This document shows positions 7,590 through 13,638 of a DNA stretch of 13,638 nt, in pieces (position 1 is the stretch's first letter; each line of letters starts with the position of its first letter). The stretch is from Bacteroidota bacterium (GTDB lineage Bacteria > Bacteroidota > Bacteroidia > Chitinophagales > Chitinophagaceae). The stretch spans positions 1 through 13,638 of the forward strand of contig JAGWPI010000046.1 in the NCBI GenBank assembly GCA_028877005.1. The letters are read 5' to 3'. The notes under the pieces were generated by a model, which did no database searches, was not told the DNA's origin, and saw only the letters and a list, made by a program, of their open reading frames with translations. The translations under genes and the position numbers were made by a program.

Positions 7590-8616
7590 ATTGTAGAAAA
7601 GCATTCATTGCATCTGTTGGTTTGCCGGTACTATCAAATGCACCTAAGCCATAGCCTTGCCAGTTATTATAACATTCAGGCTCCCAATAAAATACACCAA
7701 TTCCCTGATGGTTTGGAAGTGCGCGTACTTGTTGAATTAAATTTGTTAAAAACTGTCTGCATATCGCAGGTTCATTCACAGGCATTCCTGCTTCGCAAAT
7801 CATTACCGCACTATGGTAGCGATTTATCATATCATTCATATTGGCAATGCATTGAATATTGTAGCTTGTCCAATTACTACTAGCAGGGTATAAAGACATG
7901 CCAATGATATCCCATTGTGCACCATTTGCTTGTAATCCATCAAACACCCAACGAAATAAATTATTATTATATCCGTTTGAGACATGTACAATTACCTGAA
8001 TATTTTTATTAATTTGTTTAACTGCTTGGTAACCAGCCTTAATTAATTCAGCAAACTGATTCATATGGGAGGAAGCCCTACCATCTTCCCATAGCATACC
8101 ATTATCTACTTCGTTGCCAATTTGTACCCAAGCTGGTGTAATGTTTTGTTGTTGTAAAGTTTCTAAAACTTGTGTAGTATAAGCAGATAAAGTTCTGACT
8201 AAATTGGTAAATGGTAAATTTAGCCAAGCTGCTGGTTTGGTTTGTTTTCCGGGGTCTGCCCAACTATCGCTGTAATGAAAGTCGAGTAAAATTTTCATTC
8301 CTGCTTGTTGTGCTCTTTTGGCTTTAATAAGTACATCATTTATATTACACCAGCCATTGGTGGGATTTAACCAAATTCTTAAGCGAATGGCATTGATGCC
8401 TTTTTCTTTAAGAAGGGTAAATAAATCTTTTTTAATACCTGTTGAATCATGAAATGCTATTCCGGCAGCTTCCATTTCTGTAAGCCAACTTACATCTGCT
8501 CCTTTAAAAAAAGTAGAGGTATCAATTACACTAACTGTAATATTTTGTTTGTTTTTTGAGCAACTTACATGGCAACAAAAAATCAGAAGGCTAAAATAGA
8601 AGCAAATATTTCTCAT
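7588..8616 (-). CDS. GH53 arabinogalactan endo-beta-1,4-galactanase, lipoprotein
   Basis: GH53 enzymes cut beta-1,4-galactan side chains of type I arabinogalactan and pectin. The 342-residue protein begins with a hydrophobic leader (SLLIFCC) ending at Cys19 (HVSC-SKNK), read as a lipoprotein signal; the lipobox is slightly atypical. The (beta/alpha)8 barrel starts at FKGADVSWL (about 37). Conserved motifs are NAIRLRIW, LLDFHYSDSWADPGKQ with PAAW, the acid/base Glu169 in IGNEVDNGMLW, the nucleophile Glu275 in MICEAGMP, and FYWEP (309-313). Length is normal for a single-domain GH53. Export to the cell surface or periplasm is expected. It lies 10 bases downstream of ubiX on the same strand, so it may be read with it although the functions are unrelated. 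No SusC/SusD pair or other glycoside hydrolase is adjacent, so this is not a typical polysaccharide-utilisation locus within the window. Confidence 0.93.
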   Translation of the reverse strand: MRNICFYFSLLIFCCHVSCSKNKQNITVSVIDTSTFFKGADVSWLTEMEAAGIAFHDSTGIKKDLFTLLKEKGINAIRLRIWLNPTNGWCNINDVLIKAKRAQQAGMKILLDFHYSDSWADPGKQTKPAAWLNLPFTNLVRTLSAYTTQVLETLQQQNITPAWVQIGNEVDNGMLWEDGRASSHMNQFAELIKAGYQAVKQINKNIQVIVHVSNGYNNNLFRWVFDGLQANGAQWDIIGMSLYPASSNWTSYNIQCIANMNDMINRYHSAVMICEAGMPVNEPAICRQFLTNLIQQVRALPNHQGIGVFYWEPECYNNWQGYGLGAFDSTGKPTDAMNAFLQ

Positions 8617-8626
8617 AAATGAGTGG

Positions 8627-9187
8627 TTATTTTCCCCACCTAAAGGTTTCTATTTTTAATCCAGCAATATCTAAAATTCTATCTACTACCGATGCTGCAA
8701 CAGCTTCAATAGTAGTGGGCTGATGATAGAATGAAGGGGTTGCCGGTAAAATAATGCCTCCTGCTAATGTAATTGTTTCCATATTTCTGATATGAATTAA
8801 ATTATAAGGGGTATCGCGAATCATTAAAATTAATTTTCTTCTTTCTTTCAATATTACATCGGCAGAACGGGTTAATAAATCATCACTTATGCCGGCTGCT
8901 ATTCTTCCCATTGTACCCATGCTGCAGGGCGCTACAATCATAGTATTGAATTGAGAAGAACCTGAAGCAAATGGGGCATTAAAATTATGTTTATCATAAT
9001 ATGTAAAAGGATATTGTAAATAGCTATCATTACCCAATTCTGTATTCCATACTAGTTTAGCATTATTACTCATTATAATGCCTACTTCAGCAATTTGTGT
9101 TTGAAGAGTAAGCAATTTATCCAACAATAGTTTAGCATAAATAGCACCACTAGCTCCTGTAATGGCTAAAATAATTTTGTGTTGCAT
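8627..9187 (-). CDS. ubiX: flavin prenyltransferase UbiX
   Basis: UbiX joins dimethylallyl phosphate to reduced FMN to make prenylated FMN, the cofactor of UbiD-family decarboxylases. The 186-residue protein is a normal length. It has the N-terminal flavin-binding ITGASGAIYA (9-18), APCSMGT (86-92), the family signature SDDLLTRSADVILKE (101-115) with the following RRKLIL, and RDTPYN (124-129). No ubiD gene is present in the window, so the client decarboxylase lies elsewhere. A -7 box lies 20 bases before the start codon. GH53 follows after 10 bases. Confidence 0.95.
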   Translation of the reverse strand: MQHKIILAITGASGAIYAKLLLDKLLTLQTQIAEVGIIMSNNAKLVWNTELGNDSYLQYPFTYYDKHNFNAPFASGSSQFNTMIVAPCSMGTMGRIAAGISDDLLTRSADVILKERRKLILMIRDTPYNLIHIRNMETITLAGGIILPATPSFYHQPTTIEAVAASVVDRILDIAGLKIETFRWGK

Positions 9188-9207
9188 AATTTTCTTTGCT
9201 ACTATAA

Positions 9208-9215
9208 CAAAAGTA
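9208..9215 (-). promoter_or_regulatory. candidate -7 promoter box for ubiX
   Basis: The minus strand reads TACTTTTG, an exact TAnnTTTG match, 20 bases before the ubiX start. No clear -33 TTG is seen. The same eight bases precede the carboxylase gene at 12260-12267. Confidence 0.4.
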
Positions 9216-9253
9216 AACTTTAAAGGTTAAATTTCTAGTTTATATAAATTTAC

Positions 9254-9736
9254 TTATTGCAGTAAGTTTATTTCTTTTTCGTAGCCTTCGTCTATTAATA
9301 AATTTTTCCCATCTGCTGCAGCAGTTGCCAATGCATCACAACGATTATTCCAAGGGTTATCTGCATGCCCTTTTACCCATTTAAATTTAATATTGAAATG
9401 TTTTGAAAGTTCATAGTATTGCAGCCATAAATCCTTATTTTTTTTCCCTCCTTTAAAATCGGTTTTAATCCAATTGTCTAGCCACTTTTTTTCTACACTG
9501 TTCACTACATATTGGCTATCCGTATAAATAATTACAGGAATGTTTTTTTTTGTGAGTGATTGTAATGCAATAATAACAGCCAATAGTTCCATCCTGTTAT
9601 TGGTTGTTAATCGATATCCGGCCGATAGTTCTTTTTTATGTGTACCCCAAATAAGCACAATTCCATAACCGCCCGGTCCGGGATTTCCCCTAGATGCACC
9701 ATCTGTATAAATAGAAATTTGCTGTGTTGCTTGCAT
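9254..9736 (-). CDS. rnhA: ribonuclease HI
   Basis: RNase HI degrades the RNA strand of RNA-DNA hybrids. The 160-residue protein carries all catalytic residues: Asp12 in IYTDGASRGNPGPGGYG, Glu50 in NNRMELLAV, Asp73 in YTDSQYV, His124 in VKGHADNPWNN and Asp134 in RCDALA. The basic segment WIKTDFKGGKKNKDLW (about 89-104) corresponds to the basic protrusion of E. coli-type enzymes. The start MQATQQISIYTDG puts the first strand at the usual distance. It lies 51 bases after phzF and 66 before ubiX on the same strand, possibly one transcript. Confidence 0.97.
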   Translation of the reverse strand: MQATQQISIYTDGASRGNPGPGGYGIVLIWGTHKKELSAGYRLTTNNRMELLAVIIALQSLTKKNIPVIIYTDSQYVVNSVEKKWLDNWIKTDFKGGKKNKDLWLQYYELSKHFNIKFKWVKGHADNPWNNRCDALATAAADGKNLLIDEGYEKEINLLQ

Positions 9737-9787
9737 GGCGTAAACATACAGAGAATTACAGAATATCTTACACCATTAAAAAATATT

Positions 9788-10579
9788 TTATGTGGGCAAA
9801 TAGTATTCACCTTTCATATATAGTATGGCCTTCCCGGCAATATTTACTCTATCATTCTTCATCTCGCACCATAATTTACCACCACGCTTAGATAGTTGTT
9901 GAGCAACCATATTATTTTTATTCAGTTTGTGATGCCAAAAAGGAATTAATGTAGCATGAGCTGATCCTGTAACAGGATCTTCACCAATAACAGAATTAGG
10001 CACAAAAAATCTGGAAACAAAATCACAATGTTTACCTTGTGCAGAAACAATAATACCTAAAGTATTTAAGGTATTGAGTTGATGAAAATTAGGTACTAAT
10101 GAAAGAACGGTATCTTCATCAGGATATATCAGTAAAAAATCTCTTGATTTCCATACTTCTAATGGTTTTATATTAAATCCATCCATCAATCCTTCAGGAA
10201 TTTCTGTTACTTTATTGGGCATTCTGGCCGGGAAATTCATTACCAATAAGTCATGATTTTTTTCTACCCATAGTGCCCCGCTTTTACTTTCAAAGTGAAT
10301 AGTTTGCGTTGCCGTTTGCAGTATGTTAAAAATAATATGCGCTGTAGCAAGGGTAGGGTGTCCGGCCAAATCAATTTCCATTTCAGGAGTAAACCATCTA
10401 ATTTCAAAAATATCTCCTTTTTGTACAAAGAAAGCTGTTTCAGATAAATTATTTTCCATGGCTAATTGTTGCATAATATAATCTGGAAGCCAGGCTTGTA
10501 GCGGACAAACGGCTGCAGGATTGCCACCAAATAAAGTATCGGTAAATGCATCAACTTGATAAATAGGATAAGCTTTCAT
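9788..10579 (-). CDS. PhzF-family isomerase/epimerase-like protein
   Basis: The family shares the diaminopimelate-epimerase fold; PhzF itself isomerises a phenazine precursor, but most members have unknown substrates, and no phenazine genes are seen here. I chose ATG at 10579 (MKAYPIYQVDAFT), giving 263 residues, the family norm. A longer frame runs 48 codons further upstream but reads through the end of the carboxylase gene in another frame. Family motifs are VDAFTDTLFGGNPAAVC (9-25), Glu47 in NNLSETAFF as the catalytic acid/base, DLAGHPTLATAH (70-81) and GEDPVTGSAHA (199-209), which mark the two halves of the duplicated fold. The start lies 10 bases after the carboxylase stop, so the two are probably cotranscribed. 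Confidence 0.9.
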   Translation of the reverse strand: MKAYPIYQVDAFTDTLFGGNPAAVCPLQAWLPDYIMQQLAMENNLSETAFFVQKGDIFEIRWFTPEMEIDLAGHPTLATAHIIFNILQTATQTIHFESKSGALWVEKNHDLLVMNFPARMPNKVTEIPEGLMDGFNIKPLEVWKSRDFLLIYPDEDTVLSLVPNFHQLNTLNTLGIIVSAQGKHCDFVSRFFVPNSVIGEDPVTGSAHATLIPFWHHKLNKNNMVAQQLSKRGGKLWCEMKNDRVNIAGKAILYMKGEYYLPT

Positions 10580-10589
10580 GATAACTTTT

Positions 10590-12239
10590 TTATACTTGAA
10601 ATACACCTGTTTTAAACTCTGGTATATCGGCATTGTGATTGGCAGCTTCAATTCCGGCAGCAATATATTGACGTGTAGCAATTGGGTCAATAATTTCGTC
10701 AACCCACAACCGTGCTGCTGCATAATAGGGAGTTGTTTGCCGATTATATTTTTCTTTTAAATCATTCAATAATTTATTTTCTTCTGCTTCTGTAATAGTT
10801 TTTCCCTGGGCTTTTAGTGTGGCTATTTGAATTTGCAGCATGGTTTTAGCAGCTTGTTCGCCACCCATTACTGCTACTTTTGCACTTGGCCAGGCATAAA
10901 TAAACCTAGGATCATAGGCTTTTCCACACATGGCGTAATTGCCTGCACCATAACTATTGCCAATAATAATGGTAATTTTGGGTACTACAGAATTGGCAAC
11001 GGCATTTACTAATTTGGCACCATCTTTAATAATACCACTATGTTCACTTCTGCTACCCACCATAAACCCGGTAACATCTTGTAAAAATAGGAGTGGTATT
11101 TTCTTTTGATTACAATTCATAATAAAACGGGCTGCTTTATCGGCACTATCATTATAAATAACGCCCCCCATTTGCAGTTCGCCTTTTTTGTTTTTTGTAA
11201 TTAATCGCTGATTGGCTATAATTCCTACACTCCATCCTTCTATTCTGGCATAGCCACATATAATGGTTTTACCGTAATCGTTTTTAAATGGCTCAAATGA
11301 GCTACCGGTGCTTAATTCATTGGCATCTACTATACGCTCAATTATCTCGTGCATGTCATACGGCTTTGCATTGTCAACCGGCATAATACCATATATTTCA
11401 TCGGGGTTTTTAAATGGGTTCATTGATTTTATTCGATTAAATCCTGCTTTTGGAAAATCGCCCATTTGTTGTACAATTCTTTTAATATGGTCTAAGCATT
11501 CTTTTTCAGTATTAAATCGATAATCTGCAATACCGCTTATTTCTGTATGTGTAATGGCACCGCCTAAAGTTTCATTGTCAATTACTTCTCCAATAGCTGC
11601 TTTTACCAAATACGATCCCGCTAAAAAAATAGAACCATTTCCCTCTACCATTAAAGTTTCATCACTCATAATGGGTAAATAAGCGCCTCCTGCTACGCAG
11701 GCACCCATTACAGCAGCTATTTGTGTAATGCCCATTGCACTCATCTTTGCATTATTTCTAAATATGCGTCCAAAATGTTCTTTGTCAGGAAAAATTTCAT
11801 CTTGTAAAGGCAGATATACACCTGCACTATCTACTAAATAAATAATAGGTAATTTATTTTCCATTGCTATTTCCTGCAAGCGTAAATTCTTTTTTCCGGT
11901 AATAGGAAACCAAGCACCTGCTTTTACAGTTTGGTCATTGGCAACTATTATGCATTGACGTCCACTAATTTTACCAATGCCACCAACAGTTCCTCCAGCA
12001 GGGCAACCACCCTCCTCAGTATACATTTCCCAACCTGCAAATGTGCCTAATTCAATAAATTGTGAATTTTTGTCAATTAAATAGTCAATACGTTCTCTGG
12101 GAGAAAGTTTATTTTTTTGGTGTTGCTTTTCTATGGCTGTTTTGCCTCCACCTAACCAAATTTTTTCTTTATTTTTTTTAACTGCGCTATTCAATAGCTT
12201 CATCCAGTCTTCATTTCTGTTAAATGCAATATCTGTCAT
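10590..12239 (-). CDS. acyl-CoA carboxylase beta subunit, methylcrotonyl-CoA carboxylase type
   Basis: This is the carboxyltransferase that moves CO2 from carboxybiotin to an acyl-CoA. The 549 residues contain the paired crotonase-like halves (about 30-290 and 300-540). N-half: LSPRERIDYLID, ELGTFAGWEMY, GTVGGIGKISGRQC, VDSAGVYLPLQ and GACVAGGAYLPIMSDE. C-half: FLQDVTGFMVG, GIIKDGAKLVNAVA, GNSYGAGNYAMCGKAYDPRF (427-446) and VMGGEQAA. The GAGNY-MCG and GGEQAA motifs favour the methylcrotonyl-CoA (leucine breakdown) type over propionyl-CoA carboxylase, but substrate is not proven. The biotin-carrying alpha subunit is not in the window, so it must be encoded elsewhere. ATG at 12239 gives the full N-terminus; Met13 is an alternative. 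It heads a minus-strand run with phzF 10 bases behind. An exact -7 box lies 20 bases upstream. Confidence 0.93.
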   Translation of the reverse strand: MTDIAFNRNEDWMKLLNSAVKKNKEKIWLGGGKTAIEKQHQKNKLSPRERIDYLIDKNSQFIELGTFAGWEMYTEEGGCPAGGTVGGIGKISGRQCIIVANDQTVKAGAWFPITGKKNLRLQEIAMENKLPIIYLVDSAGVYLPLQDEIFPDKEHFGRIFRNNAKMSAMGITQIAAVMGACVAGGAYLPIMSDETLMVEGNGSIFLAGSYLVKAAIGEVIDNETLGGAITHTEISGIADYRFNTEKECLDHIKRIVQQMGDFPKAGFNRIKSMNPFKNPDEIYGIMPVDNAKPYDMHEIIERIVDANELSTGSSFEPFKNDYGKTIICGYARIEGWSVGIIANQRLITKNKKGELQMGGVIYNDSADKAARFIMNCNQKKIPLLFLQDVTGFMVGSRSEHSGIIKDGAKLVNAVANSVVPKITIIIGNSYGAGNYAMCGKAYDPRFIYAWPSAKVAVMGGEQAAKTMLQIQIATLKAQGKTITEAEENKLLNDLKEKYNRQTTPYYAAARLWVDEIIDPIATRQYIAAGIEAANHNADIPEFKTGVFQV

Positions 12240-12259
12240 ACGAACAATTGTTAGTTTAA

Positions 12260-12267
12260 CAAAAGTA
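12260..12267 (-). promoter_or_regulatory. candidate -7 promoter box for the carboxylase-phzF unit
   Basis: The minus strand reads TACTTTTG, an exact TAnnTTTG match, 20 bases before the carboxylase start; no clear -33 TTG. Between it and the ATG lies the palindrome AACAATTGTT (12243-12252), possibly chance in AT-rich DNA. Confidence 0.42.
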
Positions 12268-12604
12268 GGGAATTGTTGGGTTATGTATTTATGTAAGTTG
12301 ATAAATGGATAAGTGTTTTGTTTAAAATATTGCAGATAAAATTATTGCTATTGATGGTAAAACGAAGCAGAATTGAATAAATATTGGGTGGTGCATATAA
12401 ACAACAAATATTTTTGGTGTATTGGTATATTGATTGGTTTTAATTATTAAAGTTGATTTAAAGACTGGTTAAAAATGGCTACTGAAAATATTTAATGTGG
12501 TTATTATGAAAAATGTAAGGCACTTGAGTTTTTTATAGTAAAACAAGGGTGAGCAGCACTAATGGCTTGTTAATTTGTTGGCATTATAAGGTTGATTTAT
12601 TTTT
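12268..12604. other. gene-free AT-rich stretch
   Basis: I see no coding frame, recognisable protein remnant, RNA gene or repeat here on either strand. It lies between the carboxylase promoter and the decayed LacI gene and has frequent stops in all frames. It may be decayed sequence of the same age as the neighbouring pseudogene, but no homology supports this. Confidence 0.6.
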
Positions 12605-13019
12605 TTATGCAATACTAAGTGGAGCATGTTTTTTTAATAAATAATCTCTGATAATTAAATCTGATTGAATAATAATTGTATTGGTTAATTGTAGGTTTTG
12701 GTGCCCATTTAAATGCGTAATTAATTGTCTGGCTGCAATTTCACCCATTTCAGTACCCGGGTAATTAATTGTAGTAATTTTTGGTCAATTAATTTGTTGA
12801 TAACATTATTATTAAAACCTATTTTTATATTACTTATTTTAGTGATAAAATATAAAATGGGTTAAATAAATGCATGCCTCTTCAGGTTCTAATAATAATT
12901 ATTGTATTTATATATATAATTGGCTGACTAAAATTTTACTTACAAACCATTTTTATCGTTTTATCTTTATGCATAAGTAGTCGTTTAGTTACTGCCGGTG
13001 ATTCTTCATCGGCATATTT
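12605..13019 (-). pseudogene. decayed LacI-family transcription regulator
   Basis: On the minus strand the best part is 12608-12781, ending at the TAA at 12605-12607. It encodes 58 residues typical of a LacI-family C-terminus: ITTINYPGTEMGEIAARQL, a linker, then SDLIIRDYLLKK. Upstream, in another frame (12781-12840), ISNIKIGFNNN then NKLIDQK matches the family strand before it (consensus like ISIVGFDN...LIDPKLTTI). One added A in the five-base A run (T run at 12778-12782) would rejoin the frames. This segment meets a stop at 12862-12864. Further upstream (12936-13019) [20 protein letters not shown] resembles the stretch linking the hinge to the first core strand (...KTIGMV...), and after a stop NFSQP resembles the usual P-N-x-S-N-P. 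The helix-turn-helix and roughly 200 core residues are missing. The C-terminal part is firm, the 12936-13019 part tentative. The product is surely non-functional. Confidence 0.72.
12993..13014 (+). promoter_or_regulatory. hairpin in the uxuA leader, weak terminator-like
   Basis: A 9-bp stem with one G-T pair (12993-13001 with 13006-13014, TGCCGGTGA against TCATCGGCA plus a short TTCT-type loop) is followed by TATTTTTATAAAA. It lies 30 bases before the uxuA start. It could be an attenuator-like element or a leftover of the decayed regulator, with which it overlaps. The T run is interrupted, so terminator strength is doubtful. Confidence 0.3.
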
Positions 13020-13044
13020 TTATAAAAATAATTTCAGTTTATTT

Positions 13045-13638
13045 ATGAATCAACAATTTTTTATGCAACAAACCATGCGTTGGTTTGGGCCAACTGACCC
13101 AGTAAGTTTACAAGATATTAAACAAGCTGGATGTATTGGTGTAGTTACTGCACTGCATCATATTCCGGTAGGTGCAGTTTGGAATGTAGATGCTATTATG
13201 GAAAGAAAGAAAATGGTTGAAGCTGCTGGCCTTAAATGGACTGTTGTAGAAAGTTTACCTGTGCATGAAGCAATTAAAAAGCAAACTGATAATTTTGAAA
13301 CATATATCAATAATTATAAAAAAAGCCTTGAAAACCTTGCTGAATGTGGGTTAGAAGTAATTACCTATAATTTTATGCCCATTTTAGATTGGATGCGTAC
13401 TAATGTAAATTACACGATGCCCGATGGCAGTAAAGCCTTGTATTATAATCGATCAGCATTTATAGCCTTTGATGTATTTATGTTGAAAAGACCCGGTGCA
13501 GCAGCAGAATATACCGCTATTGAAAAAGAAAATGCATGGTGCACATTTCAATCCATGAATGAGGAAGAGAAACAAACACTTTTTAATAATGCCCTGCTCG
13601 GGTTGCCCGGAAGTGAGGAGAGTTTTACACCCGAACAA
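13045..13638 (+). CDS. uxuA: D-mannonate dehydratase, N-terminal part (3' end outside window)
   Basis: UxuA dehydrates D-mannonate to 2-keto-3-deoxy-D-gluconate in hexuronate (glucuronate) catabolism. The open frame gives 198 residues to the window edge, about half of the usual length. The N-terminus [34 protein letters not shown] (32-46), [12 protein letters not shown] (67-78) and the highly typical [13 protein letters not shown] (108-120) followed by MPDGSKAL identify the family. Start choice is open: ATG at 13045, 13063 or 13075 are in frame, and the family N-terminus fits best with Met7 or Met11; I give the longest. The frame is clean, without stops or shifts, in contrast to the decayed LacI-type gene ending only about 25 bases upstream on the other strand. 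No strong promoter is seen; TATCTTTA (12962-12969) is a loose -7 match lying inside the pseudogene. Confidence 0.93.
   Translation, partial: MNQQFFMQQTMRWFGPTDPVSLQDIKQAGCIGVVTALHHIPVGAVWNVDAIMERKKMVEAAGLKWTVVESLPVHEAIKKQTDNFETYINNYKKSLENLAECGLEVITYNFMPILDWMRTNVNYTMPDGSKALYYNRSAFIAFDVFMLKRPGAAAEYTAIEKENAWCTFQSMNEEEKQTLFNNALLGLPGSEESFTPEQ

Noticed and set aside
7608..7883. 91-codon plus-strand frame opposite the GH53 gene
   Set aside because: It is a shadow of a strongly supported GH53 gene and has no recognisable features.
10580..10723. N-terminal extension of the PhzF-family protein (48 residues)
   Set aside because: It reads the end of the carboxylase gene in another frame; the ATG at 10579 gives the standard family N-terminus.
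10590..12239. Propionyl-CoA or acetyl-CoA carboxylase beta subunit
   Set aside because: The GNSYGAGNYAMCG and MGGEQAA motifs fit the methylcrotonyl-CoA type better, although substrate remains unproven.
12240..12604. A small gene or RNA in the gap before the pseudogene
   Set aside because: No frame, hairpin or family motif could be supported on either strand.
1..13638. Defence system, phage, insertion sequence or CRISPR array
   Set aside because: No recombinase, transposase, repeat-spacer pattern or defence-type domain was seen; the genes are mostly housekeeping.

Overview
The window looks like a chromosomal segment from a low-GC member of the Bacteroidota, possibly Chitinophagaceae-like (the family level is a guess). 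The grounds are the AT-rich composition, the lack of Shine-Dalgarno sequences before most genes, repeated matches to the Bacteroidota -7 promoter box TAnnTTTG, and the gene content: an FtsK-LolA pair, an RNase Z-STAS pair and ClpC, plus a secreted esterase and a GH53 lipoprotein. Most of the window is ordinary housekeeping sequence with good intact reading frames. The last 1 kb is different.

Layout. Positions 1-1400 (+) hold the C-terminal motor and gamma domain of the DNA translocase FtsK, cut by the window edge. A 200-base gap with a candidate promoter leads to lolA (1601-2230, +), which ends in a clear intrinsic terminator. A secreted two-domain esterase follows (2304-3458, +). It converges on rnz (3455-4360, -), and the two stop codons share four bases. 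A STAS-domain protein (4482-4886, -) lies upstream of rnz and probably shares its transcript. The large chaperone gene clpC (4974-7517, +) diverges from the STAS gene across an 87-base region with candidate promoters on both strands, and it ends at a strong terminator. From 12239 down to 7588 five genes run on the minus strand: an MCC-type acyl-CoA carboxylase beta subunit, a PhzF-family protein, rnhA, ubiX and a GH53 endo-galactanase lipoprotein. Gaps are 10, 51, 66 and 10 bases, so they may form one or a few transcripts, although ubiX has its own -7 box.

The right end. About 365 bases (12240-12604) hold no gene I can recognise. Next comes a strongly decayed LacI-family regulator on the minus strand (12605 to about 13019). 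It keeps a good C-terminal end, a one-base frameshift in an A/T run and a weaker remnant of the hinge/first-strand region. It has lost its DNA-binding domain and most of the sugar-binding core. It ends about 25 bases from the divergent start of a mannonate dehydratase gene (uxuA, 13045 to the window edge, +). The natural reading is a former uronate-pathway regulator next to its likely target, now dead.

I found no rRNA, tRNA, CRISPR array, insertion sequence or phage gene, and no convincing undescribed multi-gene system. The most notable points are the dead regulator beside uxuA, a hairpin in the uxuA leader, a STAS protein lacking the usual phosphorylatable serine, and the convergent stop-codon overlap.
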